From Planctomycetales bacterium (lineage in GTDB: Bacteria > Planctomycetota > Planctomycetia > Isosphaerales > Isosphaeraceae), in contig DAIDHB010000253.1 of assembly GCA_027452145.1 (NCBI GenBank), forward strand, positions 1 through 51,532: a DNA stretch of 51,532 nucleotides, in the 5' to 3' direction. Below, piece after piece: positions 7,817 through 16,703 of this stretch (position 1 is its first letter; each line of letters opens with the position of its first letter). The notes under the pieces were generated by a model. The model had not been told where the DNA came from. It was given only the letters and a program-made list of their open reading frames with translations, and made no database searches. The position numbers were made by a program, and so were the translations under genes.

Positions 7817-8650
7817 ATGAAGTTGCTCCGGAATCCCTCCCGCTGCATCGTCGTTCGGGCGATGTCCCTGCTGTTCGCCTGCGCCGCCGCTCACGCTTCG
7901 GCCCAGGACGAGCCAGCGACGCCGCCCCCGCGAACGGCGGATTTCGAAGTCGCCGTGGCCAAACTCGACCGCGCCCGCGCCGAGCTCGACCGCGCCCGCG
8001 CCGAGGTCCAGGCGGAGGAGGAACGTCAGAAGGCCGCGGCCGCCGCCGTCGCCAGCCGCGCCTCCTGGCTCAAATGGCTCGAGTCCGGCCGGGCCTGCGC
8101 CGATCTTCGGTTGTTCTACGAAGTCGAGGACGAATTGCGCATGGCTCGCTACGGAGATCGCCTGGCCAGGGCCCAGGTCCGCGCCGCGAAGGCCCAGCGC
8201 GACGCCCTCGCCATCTCGGTCCGCGAGGCCGAGGCGCTCCTCGAGATCGCCCGCCTCGACTCGCGTCACGACGACGACACCCAGGCCGCAGCAGCCGTGA
8301 TCCGGGCGCGCGCCCGCGTCGCCGAGGCCCAGCATGATCGCCCCGGCGCCGAGCTGGAGATCGCCCGCGCGGAGGTCCAGCTCGCGGAAGAGCGTCAGAA
8401 GTCGGCCGTGGTCAACATCGATTGCCGGACCCGGCAGGTCGAACGGCTCAGGGAGATGGTCGACAGAGGAATGGTCGAGCAGAAAATCATGGACGACGAG
8501 GAAGCGAGGCTCGCCGATGCCCAAAAGGCCAGGCGACTGTCCGGCCCCGCGATCGAGCAGGCCCGCGCCCGCCTCAGGGCCGCCGAGGCCCGCCTCAAGA
8601 CCGCCGGCTTCGGCCATCAGCAAAAGCCGTTTGGCGATCCGGCGACGTGA
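7817..8650 (+). CDS. Secreted coiled-coil protein, paralogue of the M56 tail domain
   Basis: A signal peptide (SLLFACAAAHASAQ) is followed by about 250 residues of heptad-rich helix with repeated DRARAEL and AEARL units. The segment near the end, MVEQKIMDDEEARLADAQKA and IEQARARLRAAEARL, closely matches the end of the upstream M56 protein, so one arose from the other by duplication. It resembles the alpha-hairpins of periplasmic adaptor proteins but lacks lipoyl and barrel domains. It lies 81 bases after the M56 gene in the same direction and is probably co-transcribed. It may compete with, bind or extend the M56 sensor domain (inference). Confidence 0.8.
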   Translation: MKLLRNPSRCIVVRAMSLLFACAAAHASAQDEPATPPPRTADFEVAVAKLDRARAELDRARAEVQAEEERQKAAAAAVASRASWLKWLESGRACADLRLFYEVEDELRMARYGDRLARAQVRAAKAQRDALAISVREAEALLEIARLDSRHDDDTQAAAAVIRARARVAEAQHDRPGAELEIARAEVQLAEERQKSAVVNIDCRTRQVERLREMVDRGMVEQKIMDDEEARLADAQKARRLSGPAIEQARARLRAAEARLKTAGFGHQQKPFGDPAT

Positions 8651-8666
8651 GCCGCCGGGTGCTTTC

Positions 8667-9101
8667 TCAGCCCGACTCGCTCCCATTCCGCCGGAGCGGA
8701 TTCGGCGGAAGCTGATCTCCGGGGCAGGCGTCGTACAGCCGAAAGATCAGCGAGCGCAGATAGGCCCGATCGTTCCCTTCGAGGACTCTCTCCCGGAACG
8801 TCCGGGCGAAGTCGGGATCCTGCTCTAACCAGGATCGCACGGCCGCCCGCGCACAGGGCGGATACCAGGGCGGGTCACGCAGGCGCATGCCCCCGTGTTC
8901 GACACACAGGCACAGACCGCTCAGTCGCTGCCGCCACGAACGAAAAGCCCTTTCGTGCGAGCAGGGAATGCCCAGGTCGACGGCGATCATCTCCATGATC
9001 GTGGGATATCTCCAGTCTTCAACGTCACGCCAGACCACGATCGAACAACCGCGATACTCGAAGACCCTTTTCGCTCCTTTTGGATCGAGACTGCCCATCA
9101 T
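8667..9101 (-). CDS. Hypothetical protein, 144 aa
   Basis: I do not recognise this family. The translation looks genuine: it is rich in W, Y, F and C with balanced charge (YRGCSIVVWRDVEDWRYPT, then RLSGLCLCVEHGGMRLRD and FARTFRERVLEGNDRAYLRS). It has no signal peptide or membrane segment. It is convergent with the coiled-coil gene (16-base gap) and divergent from the helicase-associated gene. The start is one of two tandem ATGs at 9099-9101 and 9096-9098; no strong ribosome site is visible. Confidence 0.6.
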   Translation of the reverse strand: MMGSLDPKGAKRVFEYRGCSIVVWRDVEDWRYPTIMEMIAVDLGIPCSHERAFRSWRQRLSGLCLCVEHGGMRLRDPPWYPPCARAAVRSWLEQDPDFARTFRERVLEGNDRAYLRSLIFRLYDACPGDQLPPNPLRRNGSESG

Positions 9102-9151
9102 CCCGACGACCGTGGTCCGAGAAAATCAGGCCGCGGCGCGATAGGATCATC

Positions 9152-11440
9152 ATGTCGTTCGAGATCTCGTCTCGTCTCTTCCAGGTGAGGCAATCGCGAA
9201 GCATGAGCTACGGTCGAGGATCCTGGGATCGACCCATCACCGGCAAGGCGGACAGCCTCCTCGAGCTCGACGTCGACCGCAAGGAACTGGCCGACTGGGA
9301 CGCCCGCTGGCAACGACTGTCGCCATCGGCGCGCGAGACGTTCCTGGACGTGATGCGCGGGCCGTCGCGGAACCAGGCCGACCACGCGCCACGCTCGTAC
9401 GTGTCGGCGAGCCGGATTCCGCCCGACGTCCTCGACGAGCTGATTCAGGCCGGGTTCGCCAGGGTCCTCGAGCCTCACATCGGTGCCAAAATGCGACGCG
9501 TGATCGCGCCGGCCGACCTCTACAATTTCGCCCAGCGCGTCCGGACGCTTCGCTGTCTAAGCCCCCTCTCCGAAGGACCGTCGGCTTCGCTGTTCCAGTT
9601 CGTCAATCAGGCCTTCACGACCGAGAAGCTCTTGCGAATCCTCGCCGAGGTGATGACCCCGAACGGGATCCACGACATCCCCCGGCCAGACCTGGCCGTC
9701 GAGCGCTACGTCGCCAGCTACCGCTGGCCCGAGTGGGTCGCAGGGACGCTGAAGGACCCGCTGGCCAACCGGGCGCTCGAGCTGGTGCGGGAATCGGACC
9801 GGCCGATCCCGCTGCTCGAGCTGGTCCGACGAGTCGACGAGGCCAACCCAACATCGGCGCGCGCGGCGGTGGACCGGCTGATCGTCCGGCTGGCGCTCTT
9901 CGAGGACCTGGACCCCTTGACCTACAGGATCGTGGTGGGCCTCCTGCCGGCCGTGCGCGAGGGGATACGCCAGGCCGAATCCGCATTGAGGCGAGGACGG
10001 CCGGCGCTCTCCATCTGCGAGAAGCCGCGCGAGCTCGGGCCCGACGACAGCCCGATCGTCGAGGACCTCCGCGCGGTGCTCCTCGAGATCGCCGCCGAAC
10101 CGCCACGGGTCCGCCAGAACGGCCTGCTGTTCCAGAAGGAGACCAGGCGGTTCCAGTCGGCGCTGATGCCGATGCCGGCGTGGCTGGTCCGGTTGCTCGA
10201 ATGGAGCGACGCGGGGCGGCTGGACCAGGCGACGGCCTGGGCGCGGAACCTCGAGCTGGTCTACGACATCGCCGAGGGGACCGAGGTCAGGATCCGGCTC
10301 TCGCAGAAGGGTGAAACCTGGCTCGCCAGCGGCCTGGACCGGCAGTACGCGCAGATCTACGCCCTGGCGAGCGAGCCCCCGCTCGAGTACGGCTACGGCC
10401 CGGGATTCCGTCGGCTGTTCACCGCCGGGCCGTCCGGACCCTGGAGCGGATACGTCACCGACCTGACGTTCCTCGGCGAGGACTTCGTGGCCAGGCCGGA
10501 CAAGGCAAAGAGGACTTATGTCTCGTACTGGTCCCTCCGGCCGGCCGACATGCTGGAGCTGCGAAGGCACCTCGACCGCGCGATGTCGACGCTGAAGCCG
10601 GACGAGTTCCATCGGCTGGAGAGCATCGCCGCGCACCTGGCGTTCGGCCCGCACAACCCGCTCAACCTGGGGACCGACCCCACGCAGGTCGCGGTCTTCC
10701 TGGCCGGCCACCCCGTGCCGCCGCTGCCCGAGAAACGGGAGGCGGCCGGGCGGATCCTGATCGAGTCGTTCATTCGCCGCCGGCTGATCCCGCTGGGCTG
10801 CGTCCGCGCAGCGATCGACGACGAGGGAAAAGTCTGCGTGGCCCGGCACCCGCGGCTCGACGCCTACTTCGGCCGCGAGGTCCCGCGCTCGGAGATGGCC
10901 CCGACCGCCGACGGCGCCGCGCGCGTCGTGGTGCAGCCGGACTTCAGCGTGATCGTCATCGGCCCCAACCCGGCCGCCGCGGCCGAGCTCGCGCCGTTCT
11001 GCGAGCGGTCCACCGGAGGTGCCGGCCACGGCGCGATGATCCTGAAGCTCACCCGCGACTCGGTCGTCAAGGCGGTCGGCCACGGCCTCGAGCCCGACGA
11101 GGTCGTCGCCCGGCTCCGCCGCCACGCCAGCAACGAGGTGCCCGCCAACGTGCTGCACGAGGTGAAGCAGTGGTCGACCTGGGTGCGCCGGATCACCCCG
11201 ACGACCCTGACCGTGCTGCGATGCCCCGACCGCGAGACGGCCGACCGCGTCGTGTCCGCCCTCCGAAAACAGGCCGAACGCCTGAACGACACCCTGGTCG
11301 CCCTGGATGCGAAGACGCTGACCCCGGCCGATCGGACCAGGCTCGTCGCGCAGGGCATCGTCGTCGAAACCCCGGTCGGCGCGGGGGCGGAACGCAAGTC
11401 GGCGGCGAAGCGGAAGAAGAGGAGACGGTCAGGCTGGTAA
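9152..11440 (+). CDS. Helicase-associated (XPB/Ssl2-like helicase_C_3) domain protein
   Basis: The 762-residue soluble protein has, near residues 580-720, the block ARVVVQPDFSVIVIGPNP followed by GHGAMILKLTRDSVVKAVG and RCPDRETADRVVSALR. This is the signature of the helicase conserved C-terminal type 3 domain found in XPB-like proteins. No Walker A or DEAH box is present, so it is not itself a helicase; the N-terminal 550 residues hold winged-helix-like segments (LELVRRVDEANPTSARAAVD). It ends with a basic tail (KSAAKRKKRRRSGW) that could bind nucleic acid. The ATG at 9152 has AGGA five bases upstream and was preferred to an in-frame ATG at 9080 that would overlap the divergent gene. The role is unknown. 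Confidence 0.75.
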   Translation: MSFEISSRLFQVRQSRSMSYGRGSWDRPITGKADSLLELDVDRKELADWDARWQRLSPSARETFLDVMRGPSRNQADHAPRSYVSASRIPPDVLDELIQAGFARVLEPHIGAKMRRVIAPADLYNFAQRVRTLRCLSPLSEGPSASLFQFVNQAFTTEKLLRILAEVMTPNGIHDIPRPDLAVERYVASYRWPEWVAGTLKDPLANRALELVRESDRPIPLLELVRRVDEANPTSARAAVDRLIVRLALFEDLDPLTYRIVVGLLPAVREGIRQAESALRRGRPALSICEKPRELGPDDSPIVEDLRAVLLEIAAEPPRVRQNGLLFQKETRRFQSALMPMPAWLVRLLEWSDAGRLDQATAWARNLELVYDIAEGTEVRIRLSQKGETWLASGLDRQYAQIYALASEPPLEYGYGPGFRRLFTAGPSGPWSGYVTDLTFLGEDFVARPDKAKRTYVSYWSLRPADMLELRRHLDRAMSTLKPDEFHRLESIAAHLAFGPHNPLNLGTDPTQVAVFLAGHPVPPLPEKREAAGRILIESFIRRRLIPLGCVRAAIDDEGKVCVARHPRLDAYFGREVPRSEMAPTADGAARVVVQPDFSVIVIGPNPAAAAELAPFCERSTGGAGHGAMILKLTRDSVVKAVGHGLEPDEVVARLRRHASNEVPANVLHEVKQWSTWVRRITPTTLTVLRCPDRETADRVVSALRKQAERLNDTLVALDAKTLTPADRTRLVAQGIVVETPVGAGAERKSAAKRKKRRRSGW

Positions 11441-11631
11441 CCGATCGGGTGTCGCTCGCCGACCGCCCGGAGTCCCGGCTCCAGATTGTGATCTCTCCAG
11501 CGGCGAGGCCATAATCCTGGGCGCCGGTGATCGCACCGGTACGTCGGTCGCGGAGGCGTTCGAGAGTGTCGACAACCCGCTCCCCGGGATCGGTCCACCT
11601 TACCCGGAGCAGGCCCGTACAGGAGATTCGG
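11441..11631. promoter_or_regulatory. Upstream region of the helical-repeat exoprotein gene
   Basis: It contains the perfect dyad CCGGTGATCGCACCGG at 11525-11540. No convincing -35/-10 pair was seen. The ribosome site AGGAG is at 11621-11625. Confidence 0.35.
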
Positions 11632-12429
11632 ATGATGAAGGCGACTTCGATTGCGGCGCTGTCCTCGTTCGGCCGTCGCGCCCTGACCCTCGCGGCGCTC
11701 GCGACGATCCTCGGCGGGACGACGGCACCCGCGCTGGCCCAGGAGTCCGACCCGAAGACGTTTCGCGAGCGAATCGGCGAGTACTGGCACCGGACCGTCA
11801 ACCGGATGGAGTCGGGCGCCCGGGCGGCCGGCGACGAGTACCACAAGGTCAGGGACGAGGCCGCCAGGGCCAGCGGCCCGGCGCGCGAGAAGCTCGTCGA
11901 GAAGATGGCCGTCCTCAGCCGGAAGTGGGCGATCGCCCGCGAGAAGCTCGCCACATCGGTCGAGCTGCACGCGCACTCGCTCGGCGAGGAATACACGGCG
12001 CTCGAGGAGAGGGCCAGGAATTCGACCGGACCGGCCCGCGAGAAGCTGGCCGCCGAGAAGGCGAAGCTCCACGAGGAGTGGCTCGCCGCCCGCTCGAAGC
12101 TCGAGGCGACGCTGTCCTCGAACATGAAGTCGAGCCACGACGAGATCGATCACCTCAGGGATCACGTCGCCGGGGCTTCCGAATCCGCCAGGGCCAGGCT
12201 CGCCCCGCACCTGGAGCACCTCAAGGCCGAGTTCCACAAGGACCGCGAGAAACTCGCCGAATACCTCGAGGCCGACATGAAGCGGACCCACGACGAGATG
12301 GAAAAGCTCGGCGAGGCGACCTCGAACACCGCCAGGACCGCCAGGGAGAAGTTGTCGGCAAGGTACCACGAGCTCCGCGCCAGGCTGGAAGAGCTCCACA
12401 AGCGGAATCTGGCCGACGAGGGGAGATGA
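11632..12429 (+). CDS. Secreted amphipathic helical-repeat (apolipoprotein-like) protein
   Basis: A signal peptide (RRALTLAALATILGG then APALAQ) is followed by about 220 residues of almost pure charged helix. The repeated phrase GPAREKLVEKMAVLSRKW / GPAREKLAAEKAKLHEEW / ARARLAPHLEHLKAEF / ARTAREKLSARYHELR has a period of about 50 residues. It is likely periplasmic or envelope-bound. The tandem ATGs at 11632 and 11635 lie 6 and 9 bases after AGGAG. No family was recognised beyond the helical repeat. Confidence 0.75.
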   Translation: MMKATSIAALSSFGRRALTLAALATILGGTTAPALAQESDPKTFRERIGEYWHRTVNRMESGARAAGDEYHKVRDEAARASGPAREKLVEKMAVLSRKWAIAREKLATSVELHAHSLGEEYTALEERARNSTGPAREKLAAEKAKLHEEWLAARSKLEATLSSNMKSSHDEIDHLRDHVAGASESARARLAPHLEHLKAEFHKDREKLAEYLEADMKRTHDEMEKLGEATSNTARTAREKLSARYHELRARLEELHKRNLADEGR

Positions 12430-12458
12430 CCGAGAGTCTCTCCCGGAGGGCACCGTCT

Positions 12459-12516
12459 TGCAGGGTGGGCATTGCCCACCAATTCCAGGCCTCGACCACC
12501 GGCCGACGCCCACCCT
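12459..12516. repeat. REP-like palindromic element, copy 1
   Basis: The motif GGTGGGC-ATT-GCCCACC is at 12464-12480, with a further inverted GCCCACCC at 12508-12515. The preceding CCGTCTTG (from 12453) also precedes the similar palindrome at 16659, so both belong to one dispersed family. Confidence 0.65.
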
Positions 12517-12570
12517 ACATCATCCAGATCTCCGTTGCCGAAAGGATTCGGGGCGATTACGCTGATTGTG

Positions 12571-12586
12571 TTTGACAAACGTCAAA
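12571..12586. promoter_or_regulatory. Dyad upstream of the FG-GAP gene
   Basis: TTTGAC-AAAC-GTCAAA is a perfect inverted repeat 32 bases before the start codon and contains a TTGACA box. No well-spaced -10 was found, so it may be an operator instead of a promoter. Confidence 0.4.
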
Positions 12587-12617
12587 TGTCCGACCGATCA
12601 ACCAATGGAGGCGAATC

Positions 12618-13823
12618 ATGACGTTGACGTTGCTCTCGACGGTCATCGCGGGGGGAGCGCTGGCCTTCGGCGGCCCCGGGGAGTTCCAGCCGCCGGTGCG
12701 GCTGATGGCGGACGGCAAGCCGGTGCGGGTCGAGAAGCCGGGGTGGGCCTGCCCGTGCTGGGCCGACATGGACGGCGACGGCAAGAAGGACCTGCTCGTC
12801 GGTCAGTTCCATGGTGGGAAGATCTGCGTCTACAGGAATCTCGGCGATTGCAAGTTCGCCGCGGGCGACTGGCTGAAGGCGGACGGGGCCGTGGCCGAGG
12901 TCCCGGGCGTGTGGTGATGCACCAGCTCCACTCCACAGTTCGTGGACATCGACCGCGACGGCCGGCGCGACATTCTCTCCGGCTCCTACTCCCGCCAGAG
13001 CAATGACATGGCGGGGCTGTTCCAGGTCCTGCACGGCAAGGCCGACGGCACCTTCCGCAAGGCGGAGGTCCTCAACGGCACCGACGGCCAGCCGCTGATC
13101 ATCCCCGTCCGCAGCAAGCCCGGCAAGGGGGACGACTGGATCAATAATATCTGCACGCGCCCCTTCGCTGTTGATTGGGACGGCGACGGACACCTCGACC
13201 TGGTCGTCGGCAACTTCCCCGGCACGTTCTACCTCTTCCGGGGCCAGGGGCCCGGCAAGTTCCTCCCGAAGCCGGAGGAGATGAAGGCCGGCAAGGAGCC
13301 GCTGAAGGTCAAGGGCCATCACGGCGACCCGTTCGTCATCGACTGGGACGGCGACGGCGACCTCGACATCCTGAGCGGATCGAGCGAGGGCGGCGTGCAA
13401 TGGGCCGAGAACCGCGCCGGGCCGGGCAAGCCGCCCCGCCTGGAACCGTTCCGAACGCTGATCGAGCACGGCCCGTCGATCGAGTACGGCCGGATCCTCC
13501 GCGACGCGGACATCAAGGGACCGCTCAGCGACACGCGGATCTGGGTCGATGATGTCAACGGCGACGGGAAGCTCGACATCCTGGTCGGCGACCGGGTCAC
13601 GCTGATCTCCCCCGCCGACGGGCTCAGCGAGCAGGACTTCCGGAAGAAGTCGGACGAGTGGACGAAGGCGAGCACCGAGGCATCCGAGAAGATGCAAGCG
13701 GCGGCCAACGACGAGAAGGCACAGACGAAGGCCCAGCAGCGCTTCCAGGAGCTCTACCAGCAGCGGTCGCAATTCATGAAGGAGGAGATGACCGGCTTCG
13801 TCTGGCTGTACCTGCGGAAGTGA
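12618..13823 (+). CDS. FG-GAP/VCBS-repeat protein interrupted by one in-frame TGA
   Basis: Two open segments, 12618-12917 and 12918-13823, lie in the same frame and are separated only by a TGA at 12915-12917. Together they give about 401 residues with five calcium-binding loops (DMDGDGKKD, DIDRDGRRD, DWDGDGHLD, DWDGDGDLD, DVNGDGKLD), as in beta-propeller FG-GAP exoproteins. The break reads PGVW-TGA-CTSSTPQFVDID, so the TGA stands next to a Cys at a place where I would expect a Cys-Cys pair. Coding character is kept on both sides. Explanations are a selenocysteine, a recent nonsense mutation or a base-calling error. The start ATG at 12618 has TGGAGG 8 bases upstream. A short N-terminal hydrophobic stretch suggests export. 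Confidence 0.75.
12932..12946 (+). other. Small hairpin just after the in-frame TGA
   Basis: TCCAC-AGTTC-GTGGA forms a 5-bp stem with a 5-base loop containing GU, 14 bases after the TGA. Bacterial SECIS elements occupy this position, but this stem is shorter than the known ones, so it is only a candidate. Confidence 0.2.
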
Positions 13824-13850
13824 GCACGGCGATGGCATTGGAGCGCCCGA

Positions 13851-13882
13851 GGCCCCGGCATGAGCATGATCGTGCCGGGGCC
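13851..13882 (+). terminator. Hairpin after the FG-GAP gene
   Basis: A perfect 10-bp stem GGCCCCGGCA/TGCCGGGGCC with a 12-base loop lies 28 bases after the stop. There is no T-run, so termination is not certain. Confidence 0.45.
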
Positions 13883-13938
13883 AGTCCCTTCGTCGACCGG
13901 CCCACCGACACCAATCCCGTCCGCGGGGTCCCTGATCC

Positions 13939-16014
13939 ATGCTGATTCAAACATCCAGGCGCTTGACGATCTACGCGATCCTCCTCGGTGCCGCGGCCGT
14001 CGGCGTGGGATCCTGGGCGCCGCAATCCCTGGCGCAGTCCGGCGCCGACGGCCCCTCCCGCGCATCGCCGCGGCCTGCCGATCGCTCTCACCCGTCGCCG
14101 GGTCGGATGTTCGTCGACGGCCGGGTGCTCGATCCCGACGGCAAGCCCGTGCCGCGCGCGAGGGTCATGGCCTACGCCGCGACCAAGCAGGCGGGACGCA
14201 TCGGCGTGTTCGAGGCGAGGATGCCGGCGCCGATCGGCCGGGCGCTCGCCGACGCCGCGGGGCGGTTCCGGATCGAAATAGAACGCCTCTCCTCGGCCCG
14301 GCACCACCAGGTCGGCGTCGTCGCGATGGCCCCGGGCCTCGGCGCCGGCTGGGTCAATCTGGACCCCGACGCCGAGCGGCCCGATGTCGAGATCCGGCTC
14401 AGGCCGGAGCAGATGATCCAGGGGCGGCTAGTCGACCCGGCCGGCCGGCCGGTCGGCGACGCCCGGGTCGAGGTCCATGCCATGGTGCGCGTGCTCCCGG
14501 GTCCGCCGGAGGGGTTCGCTCGAGAGGCGATGGACGGGCCCAACCTCTGGTGGTCGCACGGGGCAGAGCGGCCGGGATGGCCCGGCCCGGCGACCACCGA
14601 CGCCGACGGCCGATTCACCCTCCGCGGGATCGGCCGAGGCGTCCAGATCGCGATCGGGGTCGACGACCCGCGGTTCGCCCGCCTGGTGACCCGGGTCGCT
14701 ACCGACGATTCCCCCGGGCCGAAGTCGCTGACGATCGCCATGCAGCCGGCCCGCATCCTCGCCGGCACTGTCACCGACGCCGAGACCGGCAAGCCGATCC
14801 CTCATGTCCGGCTCGTGGTCCTGTCGTACAGGGGCAGCGCCGGCATCGTCAACGAATTCCAGGCCGACGATCAAGGGCGTTTCCGCCTGAATCCCCTGTC
14901 GGCCGACCGCTACGACCTCTACGCGGCCCCGCCCTCAGGCCAACCCTACCTGGCGTTCGAGACGCAACCCTTCCCCTGGCCCAAAGGCGCAACCGACCAC
15001 CGGATCGACGTGGCCCTGCACCGTGGCGCGATGATCCGGGGCAAGGTGGTGGAAGAGGTCTCGGGCCGTCCCGTCGCCGGGGCTCGGGCCAGCTTCGCGG
15101 GGCGCCGGGTCCCGGGCGAGGGCGGCGCCCTGAACGGCCAGGCGGTGTCAGGGCCGGACGGCACGTTCGCGATCATGGTCCGGCCCGCGCCGGGAGCGCT
15201 GGTCGTCCTGGGTCCGAGCGACGATTATGTCTACCGAGCAATCGACGGCCAGAAGTTCCGCGAGGGCCAGCCGGGCGGGCGTCGGTTCTACGTCCACGCC
15301 TGCGTCCCCTGCGATCCCAATCCCGACGTCGAGGGCCCGGAGGTCACGGTTTCTCTCCGCCGCGGCGCGACCGTGCGGGGGCAGGTCGTCGGCCCGGACG
15401 ACCGGCCAGTCGCGTCGGCCGCGATGATCAGTCGCGCCGTGATCTCACTCGCTCCCGGGGCCTGGATCCCCTGGCGATACAACCCAGCAAATCGCGTGCG
15501 GGACGGCCGGTTCTTGATCCACGGGCTCGACCCCGACGCCGCCGTCCCGGTCCACTTCCTCGAGCCGGCGAGCCGGCTGGGCGCCACGGCGATGCTCTCG
15601 GGCAAGTCCGGTTCCGACCGGCCGGTGACTGTCCGGCTATTACCGTGCGGGACCGCCCGCGCCCGCCTGGTGGACCGCGACGGCAAGCCGGTCGCCGGAT
15701 ATCGCGGGGCGCGCCTGCTCACGCTCGTGGTCACACCCGGGCCGTCGGCACCCGAGGCCGGCCGTGGCGGCGAGCCGAGGGCCGATGAAGTCGCCTATTC
15801 CGCGGTCGCCCCGCAGCACCACGGCGACTCCCTCGTCTCCGGCACCGATGGCCGGATCGACCTGCCCGCCCTCATCCCCGGAGCCACCTACAGCATCCTC
15901 GCCGCCGCCCGCGACGGCCGGGCCGGCTCCCGCAAGGAATTCTCCGTCCAGCCGGGCGAGGCGATCGACCTGGGCGAGATCCTGGTCGACAGTCCGCCGG
16001 CCCGACGCAACTGA
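13939..16014 (+). CDS. Exported carboxypeptidase-regulatory-like domain protein
   Basis: The 691-residue protein starts with a signal-like helix (LTIYAILLGAAAVGVGSW). Several Ig-like carboxypeptidase-regulatory (CNA-B-like) modules follow, seen as GRVLDPDGKPVPRARV, GRLVDPAGRPVGDARV, GTVTDAETGKPIPHVRL, GKVVEEVSGRPVAGARA and GQVVGPDDRPVASA. It has no enzyme motif, so an envelope adhesive or scaffolding role is inferred. It is a close paralogue of the outer half of the sigma-factor fusion encoded on the minus strand from 23730 (shared RMFV.GRVLDP.GKPV and GRF...ATDADGRF patterns), but without the sigma part. The ATG at 13939 is chosen because the signal sequence follows directly; the ribosome site is weak. 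Confidence 0.85.
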   Translation: MLIQTSRRLTIYAILLGAAAVGVGSWAPQSLAQSGADGPSRASPRPADRSHPSPGRMFVDGRVLDPDGKPVPRARVMAYAATKQAGRIGVFEARMPAPIGRALADAAGRFRIEIERLSSARHHQVGVVAMAPGLGAGWVNLDPDAERPDVEIRLRPEQMIQGRLVDPAGRPVGDARVEVHAMVRVLPGPPEGFAREAMDGPNLWWSHGAERPGWPGPATTDADGRFTLRGIGRGVQIAIGVDDPRFARLVTRVATDDSPGPKSLTIAMQPARILAGTVTDAETGKPIPHVRLVVLSYRGSAGIVNEFQADDQGRFRLNPLSADRYDLYAAPPSGQPYLAFETQPFPWPKGATDHRIDVALHRGAMIRGKVVEEVSGRPVAGARASFAGRRVPGEGGALNGQAVSGPDGTFAIMVRPAPGALVVLGPSDDYVYRAIDGQKFREGQPGGRRFYVHACVPCDPNPDVEGPEVTVSLRRGATVRGQVVGPDDRPVASAAMISRAVISLAPGAWIPWRYNPANRVRDGRFLIHGLDPDAAVPVHFLEPASRLGATAMLSGKSGSDRPVTVRLLPCGTARARLVDRDGKPVAGYRGARLLTLVVTPGPSAPEAGRGGEPRADEVAYSAVAPQHHGDSLVSGTDGRIDLPALIPGATYSILAAARDGRAGSRKEFSVQPGEAIDLGEILVDSPPARRN

Positions 16015-16081
16015 GGCATTCGGCAAGGGCCATGACAGGCCCGACCAAACGAGGAAGACGCCGAGTTTTCGAGATGCCTGT

Positions 16082-16113
16082 TCCCCCTTGGCCCCCCTTG
16101 GCCCCCCTTGGCC
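16082..16113. repeat. Tandem decamer CCCCCTTGGC, about three units
   Basis: The run lies between the exoprotein stop and the small membrane protein, with a period of exactly 10 bases. No gene overlaps it. Confidence 0.7.
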
Positions 16114-16194
16114 AGGGCGCTCAGGCAACGCAAAGGCAACACGAATCGGCCAGGTTTTTGCATCCTTTCGGCGTGACACCGAGAGGGCAAACAC

Positions 16195-16623
16195 ATGGCA
16201 ACCGGTATCACGGCGGTGATCTCGCCGCTGACGCACCGACGGATCGACCAGATCACGTTCCCGGGCCTGCTCGCGGCGGCCGCCTGGATGGCCCGCTGGG
16301 ACAGGCGGGCCGCCGCCGTCACGCTGCTGACGGCGGCCGTGGAGGGCGTGGCCCACGTCACCACCGACTACCCGCCCGCCGTCTTGCCGCTGATGAGCTT
16401 CCGGACCCACAACCGGCTGGCCACCGCCCACGGCGCGCTCGTCATCGCCCTCGGGCTGACCCTCCCCGGCCTCTCGCGGCGGGGCCGGCTTGCCCTCTGC
16501 ACGCTCGGATCGATGCCAATCACCCTGGCCGCCCTGAGCGACACGCGGGAGCATCAGGCGACCGCCGACCGGCGTTCACCCCGCTCCCGGCCGAAATACG
16601 CAGGCCCCGCGTGGCAGGCTTGA
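16195..16623 (+). CDS. Small hypothetical membrane protein, 142 aa
   Basis: Three or four hydrophobic segments are visible (PGLLAAAAWMARW, AAVTLLTAAVEGVAHV, AHGALVIALGLTLPGL, LALCTLGSMPITLAAL), with a soluble basic tail. The family is not recognised. The ATG at 16195 has AGAGGG at 16182-16187. Neighbouring genes give no hint of function. Confidence 0.65.
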   Translation: MATGITAVISPLTHRRIDQITFPGLLAAAAWMARWDRRAAAVTLLTAAVEGVAHVTTDYPPAVLPLMSFRTHNRLATAHGALVIALGLTLPGLSRRGRLALCTLGSMPITLAALSDTREHQATADRRSPRSRPKYAGPAWQA

Positions 16624-16658
16624 GCGTCCGTTCCGAAAGGCACTGCTGACCGTCTTGT

Positions 16659-16679
16659 CGGGTGGGCGATGCCCACCCG
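16659..16679. repeat. REP-like palindrome, copy 2
   Basis: CGGGTGGGC-GAT-GCCCACCCG is a perfect 9-bp-arm palindrome preceded by CCGTCTTG, as in the element at 12459. It lies at the 5' edge of the nuclease gene; an in-frame GTG inside it is unlikely to be the true start. Confidence 0.7.
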
Positions 16680-16703
16680 ATCGCCGTTCCGAGCCAGCTT
16701 CCC

